Of a stretch of DNA of 64,000 nt, positions 1 to 8,456 are shown one piece after another. The translations under genes and the position numbers were made by a program. How positions within the stretch are numbered: position 1 is the stretch's first letter; each line of letters opens with the position of its first letter. Below the pieces are notes generated by a model, which made no database searches, was not told the origin of the DNA, and worked only from the letters and a program-made list of their open reading frames with translations. The DNA comes from Candidatus Saccharibacteria bacterium CG2_30_41_52 (GTDB lineage Bacteria; Patescibacteriota; Saccharimonadia; Saccharimonadales; Saccharimonadaceae), in contig MNZN01000001.1 in NCBI GenBank assembly GCA_001873625.1, forward strand, positions 176,543-240,542, read 5' to 3'.

Positions 1-558
1 GGCCAAAATCCCAATTGTTATCGTAACAATCAACAGCGCAGTCTTGGCGCCGCCAGACAGTTTATCTGTCCTTGTCACTAATAATATCGCAGAAACAAAG
101 ATTAAATTTTCAACAAATAACATCACCATCAGCGGAAAAGCCTCGGCCACTCCACCATTAAATTTTTGATATAAATTAAATATCAATTGTGCCACAGGCA
201 CGCCACATAACGCGTAAATCCATAAAAACATTACGCCGTCTGTCCTAACTTTGGACAGTCGTTTTAGAATCGCCATCACAGAAAGATACAGAACTCCAGC
301 CCACAAAGCCAATGCAATCATTATCGAAGGTATCGAGCTGGCCAAGCTTAACGCGTTACCCGATTGGTTTAAATAGTTCATCAGCCACACTGCCATAAAG
401 ACAGGTATAGTCAAAATTGCCGTAATAATTAAAATGCCGCCAATCGTCAATTTAACTGTCATATGTGATGACGCGATTTTGTTGACATGGTAACTCATAT
501 TATCAGTTCTGCCTGTTACTGATGGGTACAATTTAGTCAAATTACTGCGATCTGTCAT
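1..558 (-). CDS. Polytopic membrane protein, 3' part cut by window edge
   Basis: The frame is open from the ATG at 558 to the window edge (186 codons), so the stop lies outside. The product starts with about 35 polar residues and then shows four hydrophobic helices separated by short basic loops; no enzymatic motif was recognised. A TATAAT box on the minus strand (571-566) ends 7 nt before the ATG and there is no Shine-Dalgarno (SD) sequence, so the mRNA is probably leaderless. The function is unknown. Confidence 0.75.
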   Translation of the reverse strand, partial: MTDRSNLTKLYPSVTGRTDNMSYHVNKIASSHMTVKLTIGGILIITAILTIPVFMAVWLMNYLNQSGNALSLASSIPSIMIALALWAGVLYLSVMAILKRLSKVRTDGVMFLWIYALCGVPVAQLIFNLYQKFNGGVAEAFPLMVMLFVENLIFVSAILLVTRTDKLSGGAKTALLIVTITIGILA

Positions 559-621
559 GGTTATGATTATATCATTCAACTTGGCGACCGAGTGGTATTA
601 TATAAATATTAAAAAAACACT

Positions 622-957
622 ATAATTCTAAAACTTGGCGGTAGTATCGTAACCCAGAAAAATCGGGAAGATGTGTTTGTTAGGCGCAAATTACTGGCAC
701 AAATCGCAACCGAACTAGTGCAAGTTTTACTAGCTAATAAAAATATACGTTTAATTATTATTCATGGTGCTGGTGCAGCCGGACATCAATTAGCAAATGA
801 TATTGAAGTCGCAATTAAAAAACCGGTCGTACCCGAATACGTACCAGAACATGCCAAAAAGATTGGCGAATTTATCGTAAAAGAAGCCATGCTAAAAGAG
901 CAATATGATAATGGACTATCTATTCTAAAGAAACCAGGTATCAATGAGTTATTTTAA
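622..957 (+). pseudogene. Truncated isopentenyl phosphate kinase-like gene
   Basis: The frame opening after a TAA near 612 encodes an amino-acid-kinase N-terminus: LKLGGSIVTQK followed about 45 residues later by LIIIHGAGAAGH, the glycine-rich loops of the isopentenyl/mevalonate phosphate kinase branch (GSFGH-like loop). No ATG, GTG or TTG precedes the first motif; the first ordinary start in frame is GTG 673, which removes the first nucleotide-binding loop. The frame ends at 957 after about 110 codons, less than half the family length, so the C-terminal ATP-binding part is missing. A TATAAT at 621-626 overlaps the coding start. Most likely a decayed gene; the exact kinase is uncertain. Confidence 0.6.
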
Positions 958-1111
958 GATCTCAGCAAAACTTACCAACTTGTAGCAACAAACAAAATCG
1001 ATAAAAAAATTTATCGCAATCGATTGATACAAACACCAATCCAAGTGAGTATTATTTGTATTATTCTATTTGAAAAGATCATAAAGCACAAAATTCGAGA
1101 GGCCTTCATAT

Positions 1112-1282
1112 GTGGCTTTTCGATTAAATCAAGAAAAGATAAACAATTATACCGCCGTCTACCGCGAAATACGCGCCGAAGTAGACAATAACGATTTGTA
1201 CCTAATCAATGGCAGTAACGGCGAGATAAAGACAATACTGGACTGTAATAACCAAGATGAATTAAAAGAAAGAGTCCTTTAA
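1112..1282 (+). CDS. Small hypothetical protein (56 aa)
   Basis: A GTG at 1112 follows a good SD (GAGAGG, 1097-1102, spacing 9) and opens a 56-codon frame rich in Glu, Asn and Asp, with a segment reading NNYTAVYREIRAEVDNND. No signal peptide or membrane segment. It follows the truncated kinase and could be a remnant rather than a working gene; no family was recognised. Confidence 0.35.
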   Translation: MAFRLNQEKINNYTAVYREIRAEVDNNDLYLINGSNGEIKTILDCNNQDELKERVL

Positions 1283-1311
1283 AGTATAAAAAACCAATTA
1301 TTAAAGAAAAG

Positions 1312-1339
1312 AGATCGAGATCGAGATCGAGATCGAGAT
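1312..1339. repeat. GATCGA hexamer microsatellite
   Basis: Between about 1312 and 1339 the hexamer GATCGA is repeated perfectly more than four times. A six-base period keeps any reading frame open. It lies in non-coding or decayed DNA between the two small ORFs at the left end. Confidence 0.8.
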
Positions 1340-1446
1340 TGACACAACTTACAGTAGCCGACAATAATGGATTACAGTTTAGCAAAGTCAAATAAACGTA
1401 CCTCTCTATTGCTTTTTGTCGTGTTTTAGTATATAGTTGCTATTAC

Positions 1447-1908
1447 ATGTTAGAAAAGAATCGATATGCTACAACCAATAAAATTGATTCTAAAAACGAA
1501 ACTTATGACGAATCAATTGAAGATAATTCGGTTGGTCGATTAGTTTTTTTGGGCAGTTTGGCGATCGCTTTGGTTGCTAGCACTGTTGGTGCTGATAAAA
1601 ATAAAGGCATATCAAACGATGTAAAATACCCAAGTAAACTTATCGAAGCTACTAAATCGTTAGTTATGATTATAGAGACCGTAAAGTCTGAGACCCCAGA
1701 AATTAATAAAATTGAAACAATCGAACCGATAAAAGATACCGTTAAACCTGTCGAAACAACAAAGAATAGCGGTTCAATCACAATCAGTGCTACTGTTTTA
1801 CCAGCTATGTCTTGTGATGCAGAATTAAATTGCGTAACCAACAATCCAGATGCCAGGATATATAAAGTTGAAAAAGACGGCGTTGTTACTGTTGTCGCTG
1901 ATTATTAG
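1447..1908 (+). CDS. Hypothetical single-span surface protein (153 aa)
   Basis: The protein has a polar, Asp/Glu/Asn-rich N-terminus of about 30 residues, one hydrophobic helix (about 31-47), then a Thr/Glu/Ile-rich spacer and a C-terminal part containing two cysteines in a CDAELNC motif. The layout suggests an N-in membrane anchor with an exposed tail. No SD is evident before ATG 1447. The overlapping minus-strand frame is a shadow. The family is not recognised. Confidence 0.6.
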   Translation: MLEKNRYATTNKIDSKNETYDESIEDNSVGRLVFLGSLAIALVASTVGADKNKGISNDVKYPSKLIEATKSLVMIIETVKSETPEINKIETIEPIKDTVKPVETTKNSGSITISATVLPAMSCDAELNCVTNNPDARIYKVEKDGVVTVVADY

Positions 1909-1975
1909 ATAATTCTTACATAAAATGAAAGTGAGCAGGTTATAGCGCCTGCTCGTTCGCATTCAAAGGTCATGT

Positions 1976-2161
1976 TTAACTCCATTGTTGCATGCACTTC
2001 ATCGAGCACAAACATCTTTTGTCGTACAACTCAACGTGAGGTTTGTCGGTACGTTTACCACAAACAACACAACTATAAGCCATAACACTTTTGTGATTAA
2101 GGTTGAAATCTGAGATTTTCCAGATAAACGACCTCTTACGAGTTTGTATAACTTTTTTCAT
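1976..2161 (-). CDS. Small putative zinc-finger protein
   Basis: The 61-codon frame has a basic N-terminus and a C-terminal cysteine module, CVVCGK then about 15 residues later CLCSMKC followed by QQW, as in MYM/FCS-type zinc knuckles. AAGG lies before the ATG at 2161. A second in-frame ATG (residue 27) would give a 35-residue protein containing just the knuckle. It lies downstream of the Nramp-like gene on the same strand, separated by about 220 nt of AT-rich DNA with a hairpin (gatagc/gctatc near 2207-2227). Zinc binding is inferred from the cysteines. Confidence 0.55.
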   Translation of the reverse strand: MKKVIQTRKRSFIWKISDFNLNHKSVMAYSCVVCGKRTDKPHVELYDKRCLCSMKCMQQWS

Positions 2162-2382
2162 AAAAAACCTTTATGTAAAAGTGCAATAAAGCACATGGTG
2201 ACATAGATAGCTGATTTAAGGCTATCACCTTTAGTTTTTAAGCGACATTATCGTTGATATTATCACATATAGCTACATATATTATAACATATTTTGATAT
2301 TTTAAATAATGATTATTACACAATCATAATGTCAATTGCGACAAAAAGCATAATGAATAACAACTTAGTAGTAATGAGCAGC

Positions 2383-3822
2383 TTAAACTATTTGGCCAGT
2401 AAGTAAGAAGTAAAATAGAGCTAATACAGCGGCTAGCATTGCGATGAATGATATTCTAACGAAAACGTTTGATACAACACCGTTTTTGTATTGACCCATA
2501 ATGTTTGAATTATTTCCGACCCTGGCTATCATAAATAACAACGGTACGGCAGCGATGCCGTTAAATACGGCTGTAAATACAAGTGCCTGGATTGGATCGA
2601 TACCGACAAAGTTTATTATCAAACCAATAAGTGTCGCCAAGATTATAATTACGTAAAATCCAATTGCTTTACTAAATTTACGATACAAACCTTCTTTCCA
2701 TCCAAGTGTTTCGGATATAGCATAGGCTGATGACCCAGCCAAAGTTGGAATAGCCAGCAATCCAATGCCTATGATGCCTGTTGAAAAGATAATTTTTGCT
2801 ATTAACCCAGCATTTGGGAACCCTTGAACTAAAGGCTCCAATGCTCGTGCTGCATCGGCTGCTGTAGTTATGTCGTGCACGCCATTTCTGAATAGAACAG
2901 AAGCACAAACAACAACTATAAACCAGGCTGTAACAGACGCCAAAGTCATACCAAAGAAATTATCCAACCTGATACTTTTTAGAAAATGCCTGTTAATTTT
3001 TGGATCTTTACCGGTCGCAGTTAATCGATGATGCGAAATTTCTTCTTCAACAATTTCTGAAGTATCCCAAAAAAACAAATATGGCGAAACTGTTGTACCT
3101 AAAATACCAACCAAGATATAGATTGTCTCGGCATTAATCGTCGGCATAACCGCAAATGTATTACGCAATAGCTCTGGCCAATCCTGTCCGATTAAAAATG
3201 CAGTTACTGGATATGAGAATAGAGCAATCGCAAGCCATTTCAAAATCTTGGCGTATTTTTTATAACTAACAAATACTACCAATAAAACAATAGCTACAGC
3301 ATAAACAATAGCCAAAAAACCAAATGATATATCAGGCATAAATAGTTGCGATGTCGCAGCCATTGCGCCTAAGTCAGCCCCGATATTTATTGTGTTAGCA
3401 ATAACTACCAAAATAACCGACATGAATAATAGTTTTTTGCTGTAATTTTCTTTGATAACCGCTGCTAAGCCCTTACCAGTAACAGCGCCGATACGCGAAC
3501 ATGATTCTTGGACTGCAAGTAGCATTGGATACATAACAGGGAAGACCCATAAAAAGCCCAGCCCAAAACCAGCACCAGCTTGAGAATAAGTTGCAATACC
3601 AGATGGGTCGTCATCAGCCGCACCAGTAACAACTCCGGGGCCTAAAACGCGCAAAAAACGGTTAAAACGACCCCTATGTATCATATGTTTAGCAATGTTT
3701 TTAGCGTGATGTTCGGTCTGAACAACTTTTCGATTGAATTTTCGAGTATTTTTTTCGAATTCACCAAGTTTTTTTGTCATATGAGAGCCCATGAACACGC
3801 TTATGATTAATGTAGTAAGCAT
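2383..3822 (-). CDS. Nramp-family divalent metal transporter, atypical motifs
   Basis: An integral membrane protein of about 480 residues with eleven or so hydrophobic helices and the LeuT-fold Nramp arrangement. Helix 1 carries GAADDDPSGIATYS where classical Nramp proteins have DPGN, and the helix 6 region reads GTTVSPYLFFWDTSE where MntH/DMT1 have the MPH metal ligands. The loop after it (IVEEEISHHR) fits the divergent bacterial clade. Family knowledge says changes at these positions alter metal choice, so Mn/Fe uptake cannot be assumed and Mg or another cation is possible. Start: ATG 3822 has GAAGG eight bases upstream; the frame extends to GTG 3864, and ATG 3792 or 3780 are alternatives. 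Confidence 0.85.
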   Translation of the reverse strand: MLTTLIISVFMGSHMTKKLGEFEKNTRKFNRKVVQTEHHAKNIAKHMIHRGRFNRFLRVLGPGVVTGAADDDPSGIATYSQAGAGFGLGFLWVFPVMYPMLLAVQESCSRIGAVTGKGLAAVIKENYSKKLLFMSVILVVIANTINIGADLGAMAATSQLFMPDISFGFLAIVYAVAIVLLVVFVSYKKYAKILKWLAIALFSYPVTAFLIGQDWPELLRNTFAVMPTINAETIYILVGILGTTVSPYLFFWDTSEIVEEEISHHRLTATGKDPKINRHFLKSIRLDNFFGMTLASVTAWFIVVVCASVLFRNGVHDITTAADAARALEPLVQGFPNAGLIAKIIFSTGIIGIGLLAIPTLAGSSAYAISETLGWKEGLYRKFSKAIGFYVIIILATLIGLIINFVGIDPIQALVFTAVFNGIAAVPLLFMIARVGNNSNIMGQYKNGVVSNVFVRISFIAMLAAVLALFYFLLTGQIV

Positions 3823-3921
3823 ACTATATGCCTTCAGATAATAATAGACGTTTTTACATAACACCTCTACCCAAGAGGTAGCAGATATTTATTTCGTAAT
3901 ATATTTGATATAATGTCATAT

Positions 3922-4500
3922 ATGAAACCGTTGAGTCTAAGCAAGCCGCACGTTATCGTGACGGTTGGTATTCCCGGATCTGGCAAAAGCTTTTTTGCTG
4001 AACACTTTGCTGCTACTTTTAAAGCGCCGTTAATTAGTGGGGAACGAATACGCAAAGAACTATTCGGCGACAAGCAGCGCAGCGATGAACAAACTGCTAT
4101 TTCGAATAAAATTACAAATTATCTATTAGAAGAAGTTCTCAAGACCGGGCGCACTATCGTATTGGATAGTCAAACTGATTTACGATCCGAACGTGCCGTG
4201 ATTACTAAAAAATCTCGAGATTACGACTATGATCCATTGTTTATCTGGGTACAAACCGAACCAACCACTGCAAAAAAACGAGCCACCAAATCTAATCTAA
4301 CCGCTGACCAATTCGAGTCAAAGTTAAAACGATTCAGTGCGCCTCATATTGCTGAAAAACCGATTGTTATCAGCGGCAAACACACCTATAGCAGTCAAAT
4401 GAAAATCGTATTGAAACACTTAGTCGAGCCACGCTCTCATGCGATAGAACCAATCGTTCCAACACGTCCAATGATGACCCGTAATAAATTAATTCGTTAG
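3922..4500 (+). CDS. P-loop kinase, AAA_33/zeta-toxin-like
   Basis: A 192-residue cytosolic protein with a Walker A loop GIPGSGKS near the N-terminus, a downstream SGERIRKELFGD segment typical of polynucleotide-kinase/gluconate-kinase-like P-loop kinases, and the hydrophobic strand TIVLDSQTD as the second conserved element. The substrate (nucleic acid end or small metabolite) is not predictable. ATG 3913 overlaps the TATAAT box (3909-3914); ATG 3922 lies 7 nt after the box with no SD, so I place the start there as leaderless. It is followed 13 nt later by the YgjP-like gene. Confidence 0.75.
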   Translation: MKPLSLSKPHVIVTVGIPGSGKSFFAEHFAATFKAPLISGERIRKELFGDKQRSDEQTAISNKITNYLLEEVLKTGRTIVLDSQTDLRSERAVITKKSRDYDYDPLFIWVQTEPTTAKKRATKSNLTADQFESKLKRFSAPHIAEKPIVISGKHTYSSQMKIVLKHLVEPRSHAIEPIVPTRPMMTRNKLIR

Positions 4501-4513
4501 AATGCGAGTATAA

Positions 4514-5209
4514 GTGCCAATAATTCAAGATAAAGAATTCGGCAAAATAACTATCCGCCGAAGTGTGCGGGCTAGACAGGTTAGTGTCAGATTGGCGCCT
4601 GATGGAACTCTGCGGGCGTCATTGCCTATGTACGCTCCGACGTTATTAGTCAAGCACTTATTGCGAACTTCCCGCGACGAACTACGTAAAATATTAGCCA
4701 GATCCAAACCAGAATACAAATTCGAGAATGGCATGCGAATTGGCAAAAGCCATACGTTAATAGTTCAAGATTCGTACAATCAATCGTTTGAAGTAATCAG
4801 ACACGGGCAACAAATATTAGTTAAGCTACCAACGACAAAACATCTAGAAGATGTTGATGTCGCCAGGCAGATTCGTGATGTAGTTATTGCAGCCATACGA
4901 ATTGAAGCAAAAAGTTATTTACCGAAAAGATTATCATTTTTGGCTGAAAAATATGGTTTCATTTATGAAAAAACTAGATTTTCACACGCTAGCGGCAGAT
5001 GGGGAAGTTGCAGTAGCACCGGAACTATTAGTCTTAACATCGCGTTGATGAAACTACCTTTTGAATTAATTGACTATGTAATAATCCATGAATTGGCACA
5101 CACTAAACAGATGAATCACGGTTCAAGATTTTGGGCGGTAGTAGCAGCTGCTGACCCAAATTTTAAATCAAATCGACGTGCTTTAAAATTACAAAATCCA
5201 TCTATATAA
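4514..5209 (+). CDS. YgjP/WLM-type zinc metalloprotease
   Basis: The 231-residue protein ends with HELAHTKQMNHGSRFW, an HExxH zinc site with a third histidine eight residues on, as in the YgjP (DUF45) family. A preceding RWGSCSSTG block is the other family signature. No signal peptide, so cytosolic. GTG 4514 is the first start in the frame and directly precedes the conserved N-terminal strand. YgjP-like proteins are thought to be peptidases; the substrate is unknown. Confidence 0.85.
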   Translation: MPIIQDKEFGKITIRRSVRARQVSVRLAPDGTLRASLPMYAPTLLVKHLLRTSRDELRKILARSKPEYKFENGMRIGKSHTLIVQDSYNQSFEVIRHGQQILVKLPTTKHLEDVDVARQIRDVVIAAIRIEAKSYLPKRLSFLAEKYGFIYEKTRFSHASGRWGSCSSTGTISLNIALMKLPFELIDYVIIHELAHTKQMNHGSRFWAVVAAADPNFKSNRRALKLQNPSI

Positions 5210-5242
5210 AAAAATCTATGTGTTATGTATAATAAGCACAAG

Positions 5243-6874
5243 ATGTATAAGGGTGGATCCATTTACACGCCGCGTTCGGTACAAATCTTCCGCTATGTAG
5301 GATTGTTTATTCCGATTGTTTTGGTGTCATATGGTGCATTAATTCAGTTTAATGTCATCCGAATACCTCATTCAATTGATAATCTAGGACTGCTGACATT
5401 ATCATTTTGGTGGCTATATATTAGCATTTTGCAATTTCTTTTCCCAAGTCAGAAAGCGATCGATTCGATATTGCGCCTAATCGCATATCATCTATTAGCT
5501 GGCGCTTATTTGATATTCGTATCTGGTATCGCTTCGCCATTTATCGCATGTTGGTTGCTACTGATGATTGCTTCATATATTTATTTTTCAAATATAGGCT
5601 TATTGTTCAGTGCTTTGACGCTAGTTGTCGTGGTCGCAATTGACATTATTATGTGGCACACAATCAGTTTATATATAGCTGTATACGACTTAACGGCCCT
5701 TGCCGCCATACTAATAACCGGTTTTGTGTTGTTCGCTGTTAATAGTTCACAAGAGGTCTCTAAAAATGAATTAACCGCCAGCAAAGCCCAAGAATCATTA
5801 CAGCGCGATCGAGTTTTAACTATTGTAAATAATATGGCCGATGCCGTATTTAGCACTGACGTGAATGGCGTTATCAAAGTCTATAACGCGGCCAGTATGA
5901 GCTTGCTAGACACCAACGACAGCCTAAACGGACATAATATTAATGAAGTTTTGCCACTATCCGACAAAGACAATAACAAAATAAGTATATTGGATGAATT
6001 AATGGCCGCCAGGACAGTCGTTAAACGTGACGATTTGAACTTTACTTACGATGACGGCGAGCAGATAAGACTAGAGATTACATATTCACCAATCCGCAGT
6101 AGTTTTAGCCGTTCAAAAAAATCTGAAAAGCATGACGGATATATTGTTATTATGCGCGATGTCACCAAATCAAAAAGCCTTGAAGAAGAACGAGATGAGT
6201 TTATCAGCGTCGTCAGTCACGAACTTCGAACGCCTATCGCTATCGCTGAAGGTACAATTAGCAACGTTCAAGTAATGATGGATCACCCTAACGTAACTAA
6301 TGATATGTTAAAAGACGCCGTTAATGTGGCCCACGATCAGATAATATTCTTAGCAAACATGGTTAACGACCTTAGTACATTATCTCGTGCTGAACGTGGT
6401 GTCGCTGGTGACGCCGAGGATATAGACGTAAGAAAATTAGCATATATGCTACACGATAAATACGCCGAAAGCGCCAAAGAAAAGAAACTACATCTGAATC
6501 TAGATTTGCAGTCCAAAATCGGTAGCGTTCGCGTTAGTCGATTATACCTAGAGGAATTACTGCAAAACTTTATTACTAATTCGATCAAATATACGAAAAA
6601 AGGTGGCGTTACGATCATTGCTAAACAATCTGATGGCATGATAACTATTGCGGTCAAAGACACCGGCATTGGCATTAGCAAATCAGACCAAACCAAAATA
6701 TTCCAAAAGTTTTATAGAAGTGAAGATTATCGAACTCGCGAGACCAGCGGAACTGGATTGGGACTTTATATAGCAGCAAAATTGGCCCACAAATTAGGAA
6801 TCAAGATTAATTTTACAAGCCGATTAAATTTTGGATCGACATTTAGTATTACTTTGCCAGAATCTAAGAACTAG
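5243..6874 (+). CDS. Membrane PAS-containing sensor histidine kinase, orphan
   Basis: About 543 residues: five or six transmembrane helices (roughly residues 15-165), a PAS domain (about 185-310), then a HisKA/HATPase core. The phospho-acceptor is His326 in VVSHELRTP; NFITNSIKY, DTGIGI and GTGLGLYIA are the N, G1 and G2 boxes. No response regulator is adjacent, so the partner lies elsewhere, possibly the regulator at 25.6 kb (speculative). TATAAT (5228-5233) lies nine bases before ATG 5243 and there is no SD; an upstream ATG at 5225 overlaps the promoter and is less likely. Confidence 0.9.
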   Translation: MYKGGSIYTPRSVQIFRYVGLFIPIVLVSYGALIQFNVIRIPHSIDNLGLLTLSFWWLYISILQFLFPSQKAIDSILRLIAYHLLAGAYLIFVSGIASPFIACWLLLMIASYIYFSNIGLLFSALTLVVVVAIDIIMWHTISLYIAVYDLTALAAILITGFVLFAVNSSQEVSKNELTASKAQESLQRDRVLTIVNNMADAVFSTDVNGVIKVYNAASMSLLDTNDSLNGHNINEVLPLSDKDNNKISILDELMAARTVVKRDDLNFTYDDGEQIRLEITYSPIRSSFSRSKKSEKHDGYIVIMRDVTKSKSLEEERDEFISVVSHELRTPIAIAEGTISNVQVMMDHPNVTNDMLKDAVNVAHDQIIFLANMVNDLSTLSRAERGVAGDAEDIDVRKLAYMLHDKYAESAKEKKLHLNLDLQSKIGSVRVSRLYLEELLQNFITNSIKYTKKGGVTIIAKQSDGMITIAVKDTGIGISKSDQTKIFQKFYRSEDYRTRETSGTGLGLYIAAKLAHKLGIKINFTSRLNFGSTFSITLPESKN

Positions 6875-6877
6875 CCA

Positions 6878-6906
6878 TTGACGAACAGCCTCTGGTAGGC
6901 TATAGT
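6878..6906 (+). promoter_or_regulatory. Promoter of the secE-nusG operon
   Basis: TTGACG (6878-6883), a 17-bp spacer and TATAGT (6901-6906) form a near-consensus sigma-70-type promoter about 50 bp before secE, just after the histidine kinase stop. Confidence 0.8.
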
Positions 6907-6956
6907 GGTACTTGACAGTCTGCCTCGAGCAGGCTATTTAATTTAGGAGTATAAGT

Positions 6957-7229
6957 GTGTTTCTGAAAGAGAAAAAAACCAAGAAAAGTGCGGCTCCCAA
7001 AAAAAGCAACAAATTTTTTAGCATTTTAAAGAAACCTTTTAAAATCCTATCTCTAATTGGTGGCTATTTCAAAGGTTCATGGGTCGAATTACGACAAGTT
7101 CGTTGGCCAGACCGCAAAGCAACCTGGAGCCTAACGTTTGCAGTCTTGTTATTTACGATATTCTTTGTCGTCATGATTGTGCTACTGGACGCAGGTTTTA
7201 AATACTTATTTGATTTAATTTTAAAGTAA
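6957..7229 (+). CDS. secE: Preprotein translocase subunit SecE
   Basis: A 90-residue protein with a lysine-rich N-terminus (about 35 residues), the SecE signature WVELRQVRWPDRKATW, and one C-terminal membrane helix (about 62-86). SecE stabilises SecY in the Sec channel. The GTG start at 6957 is preceded by AGGAG. It is the first gene of a secE-nusG-rplK string, the usual bacterial order, with nusG 9 bp downstream. Confidence 0.95.
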   Translation: MFLKEKKTKKSAAPKKSNKFFSILKKPFKILSLIGGYFKGSWVELRQVRWPDRKATWSLTFAVLLFTIFFVVMIVLLDAGFKYLFDLILK

Positions 7230-7238
7230 AGGAAACAT

Positions 7239-7784
7239 ATGTCAAAAAATCGATACGATTCATCACGCCAATGGTACGCAATCCACACATACAGTGGATA
7301 CGAAGAAAAAGTTGCTGATAGCATTCGCCAAAAAATTAACGCCGTCGATATGGCTGACAAGATTTTTGACGTTATGGTTCCCAAAGAAAAACAAATCGAA
7401 ATCAAAAACGGCAAACGAAAAATTGTCGAGAAAAAGATTTTTCAAGGTTACGCATTGGTTGAGATGAAACTAACAGACGAAACTTGGTACATTATCCGCA
7501 ATACTCCAGGCGTAACTGGATTTGTCGGTACAGGTACCGAACCAACACCTGTTTCCGAAAGTGAAATTACAAAAATCAAACGACGTATTGGTGTCGAAGA
7601 TCCAAAACACAACATTGATTTCAAGATTGGCGAAGTTATCAGTATTATCGATGGTCCATTCAAATCATTTGATGGTGCAATTTCTGAAATTGATACTCAA
7701 AAAGGCAAAGTCAAAGTCATGGTCAGCATGTTTGGTCGTGACACTCCAGTAGAGCTTGACGCATTGCAGGTCAGTAAGGTATAA
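7239..7784 (+). CDS. nusG: Transcription antitermination factor NusG
   Basis: A 181-residue protein of normal NusG length. The NGN domain begins WYAIHTYSGYEEKV and contains ALVEMKL and TPGVTGFVG; the C-terminal KOW domain reads GEVISIIDGPFKSFDGAISEID. It binds RNA polymerase and couples it to the ribosome or Rho. AGGAAA lies before ATG 7239. Its last codons hold the promoter for rplK. Confidence 0.96.
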   Translation: MSKNRYDSSRQWYAIHTYSGYEEKVADSIRQKINAVDMADKIFDVMVPKEKQIEIKNGKRKIVEKKIFQGYALVEMKLTDETWYIIRNTPGVTGFVGTGTEPTPVSESEITKIKRRIGVEDPKHNIDFKIGEVISIIDGPFKSFDGAISEIDTQKGKVKVMVSMFGRDTPVELDALQVSKV

Positions 7785-7785
7785 T
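7756..7785 (+). promoter_or_regulatory. Internal promoter for rplK inside nusG end
   Basis: TTGACG (7756-7761), an 18-bp spacer and TATAAT (7780-7785) overlap the last codons and stop of nusG, 57 bp before rplK. This lets L11 be expressed independently of secE-nusG. Confidence 0.7.
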
Positions 7786-7841
7786 AACCCCAGTTACGCA
7801 AAGCTTCAACTTGTATTAACAAACGAAATATCTAGGATTAT

Positions 7842-8270
7842 ATGCCATCTAAAAAAGTAATCGGAAATTTGAAATTGCGCATCCCAGCAGGCCGCGCAAC
7901 CGCAGGTCCTCCAGTAGGATCAACCCTTGGACAATGGGGTCTAAACATGATGAACTTTATCGGTCCATTCAATGACGCAACCAAAGACCTAATGGGCAAA
8001 GACGTGATCGTTCACCTACAGGTTTACGAAGATCGTACTTTTACATTCAAATCATTGGGTCAACCAATGACTGATTTGATTAAAGAAAAAGCGGGAATAA
8101 AAAAGGGAAGCGGTAAATCACATCTTGAAAAAGTTGGTAAAATTACACGCGCCCAATTGGAAGAAATTGCTGAAATCAAAAAAGATCAATTGAATGCAAT
8201 CGACATGGAAGGTCGTGTTAAAGTTGTAGCCGGTGCTGCTCGCTCTATAGGCGTAGAAGTAATTGCTTAA
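7842..8270 (+). CDS. rplK: Ribosomal protein uL11
   Basis: A 142-residue L11 of standard length. The N-terminal domain has PAGRATAGPPVGSTLGQ, the proline-glycine loop for EF-G contact; the C-terminal rRNA-binding domain has IKKGSGKSHLEKVGKIT. It binds the GTPase-associated centre of 23S rRNA. Normally followed by rplA, but here a terminator and two isoprenoid-type genes intervene. Confidence 0.97.
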   Translation: MPSKKVIGNLKLRIPAGRATAGPPVGSTLGQWGLNMMNFIGPFNDATKDLMGKDVIVHLQVYEDRTFTFKSLGQPMTDLIKEKAGIKKGSGKSHLEKVGKITRAQLEEIAEIKKDQLNAIDMEGRVKVVAGAARSIGVEVIA

Positions 8271-8290
8271 TCGAACCGATTAACAAAATT

Positions 8291-8322
8291 AAAATACCGC
8301 GGATGAAAATCTGCGGTATTTT
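8291..8322 (+). terminator. Terminator after rplK
   Basis: AAAATACCGC (8291-8300) pairs with GCGGTATTTT (8313-8322) around a 12-nt loop, 20 bp after the rplK stop. Confidence 0.75.
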
Positions 8323-8344
8323 AAGTGGAACAATAAATACCAGT

Positions 8345-8396
8345 CATCCTTTGCGAGGCCTTTGCGAGGTTTGGTCTTTGCGAGGTTTATCCTCGC
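8345..8396. repeat. TTTGCGAGG triple direct repeat ending in a hairpin
   Basis: The nonamer TTTGCGAGG occurs three times between about 8349 and 8384, and the third copy forms a perfect 9-bp hairpin with a following CCTCGCAAA. It lies between rplK and the 3' end of the UbiA-like gene. Confidence 0.7.
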
Positions 8397-8456
8397 AAAC
8401 GAAGAAAATATTATATAGTATAATTTTTATTACAAAGAAACTCCCTAAAGAGTGTT

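Noticed and set aside
1503..1844. A 113-codon minus-strand frame opposite the 153-aa ORF
   Set aside because: No SD or promoter, composition mirrors the plus-strand gene; judged a shadow. The same applies to other opposite-strand frames inside clear genes.
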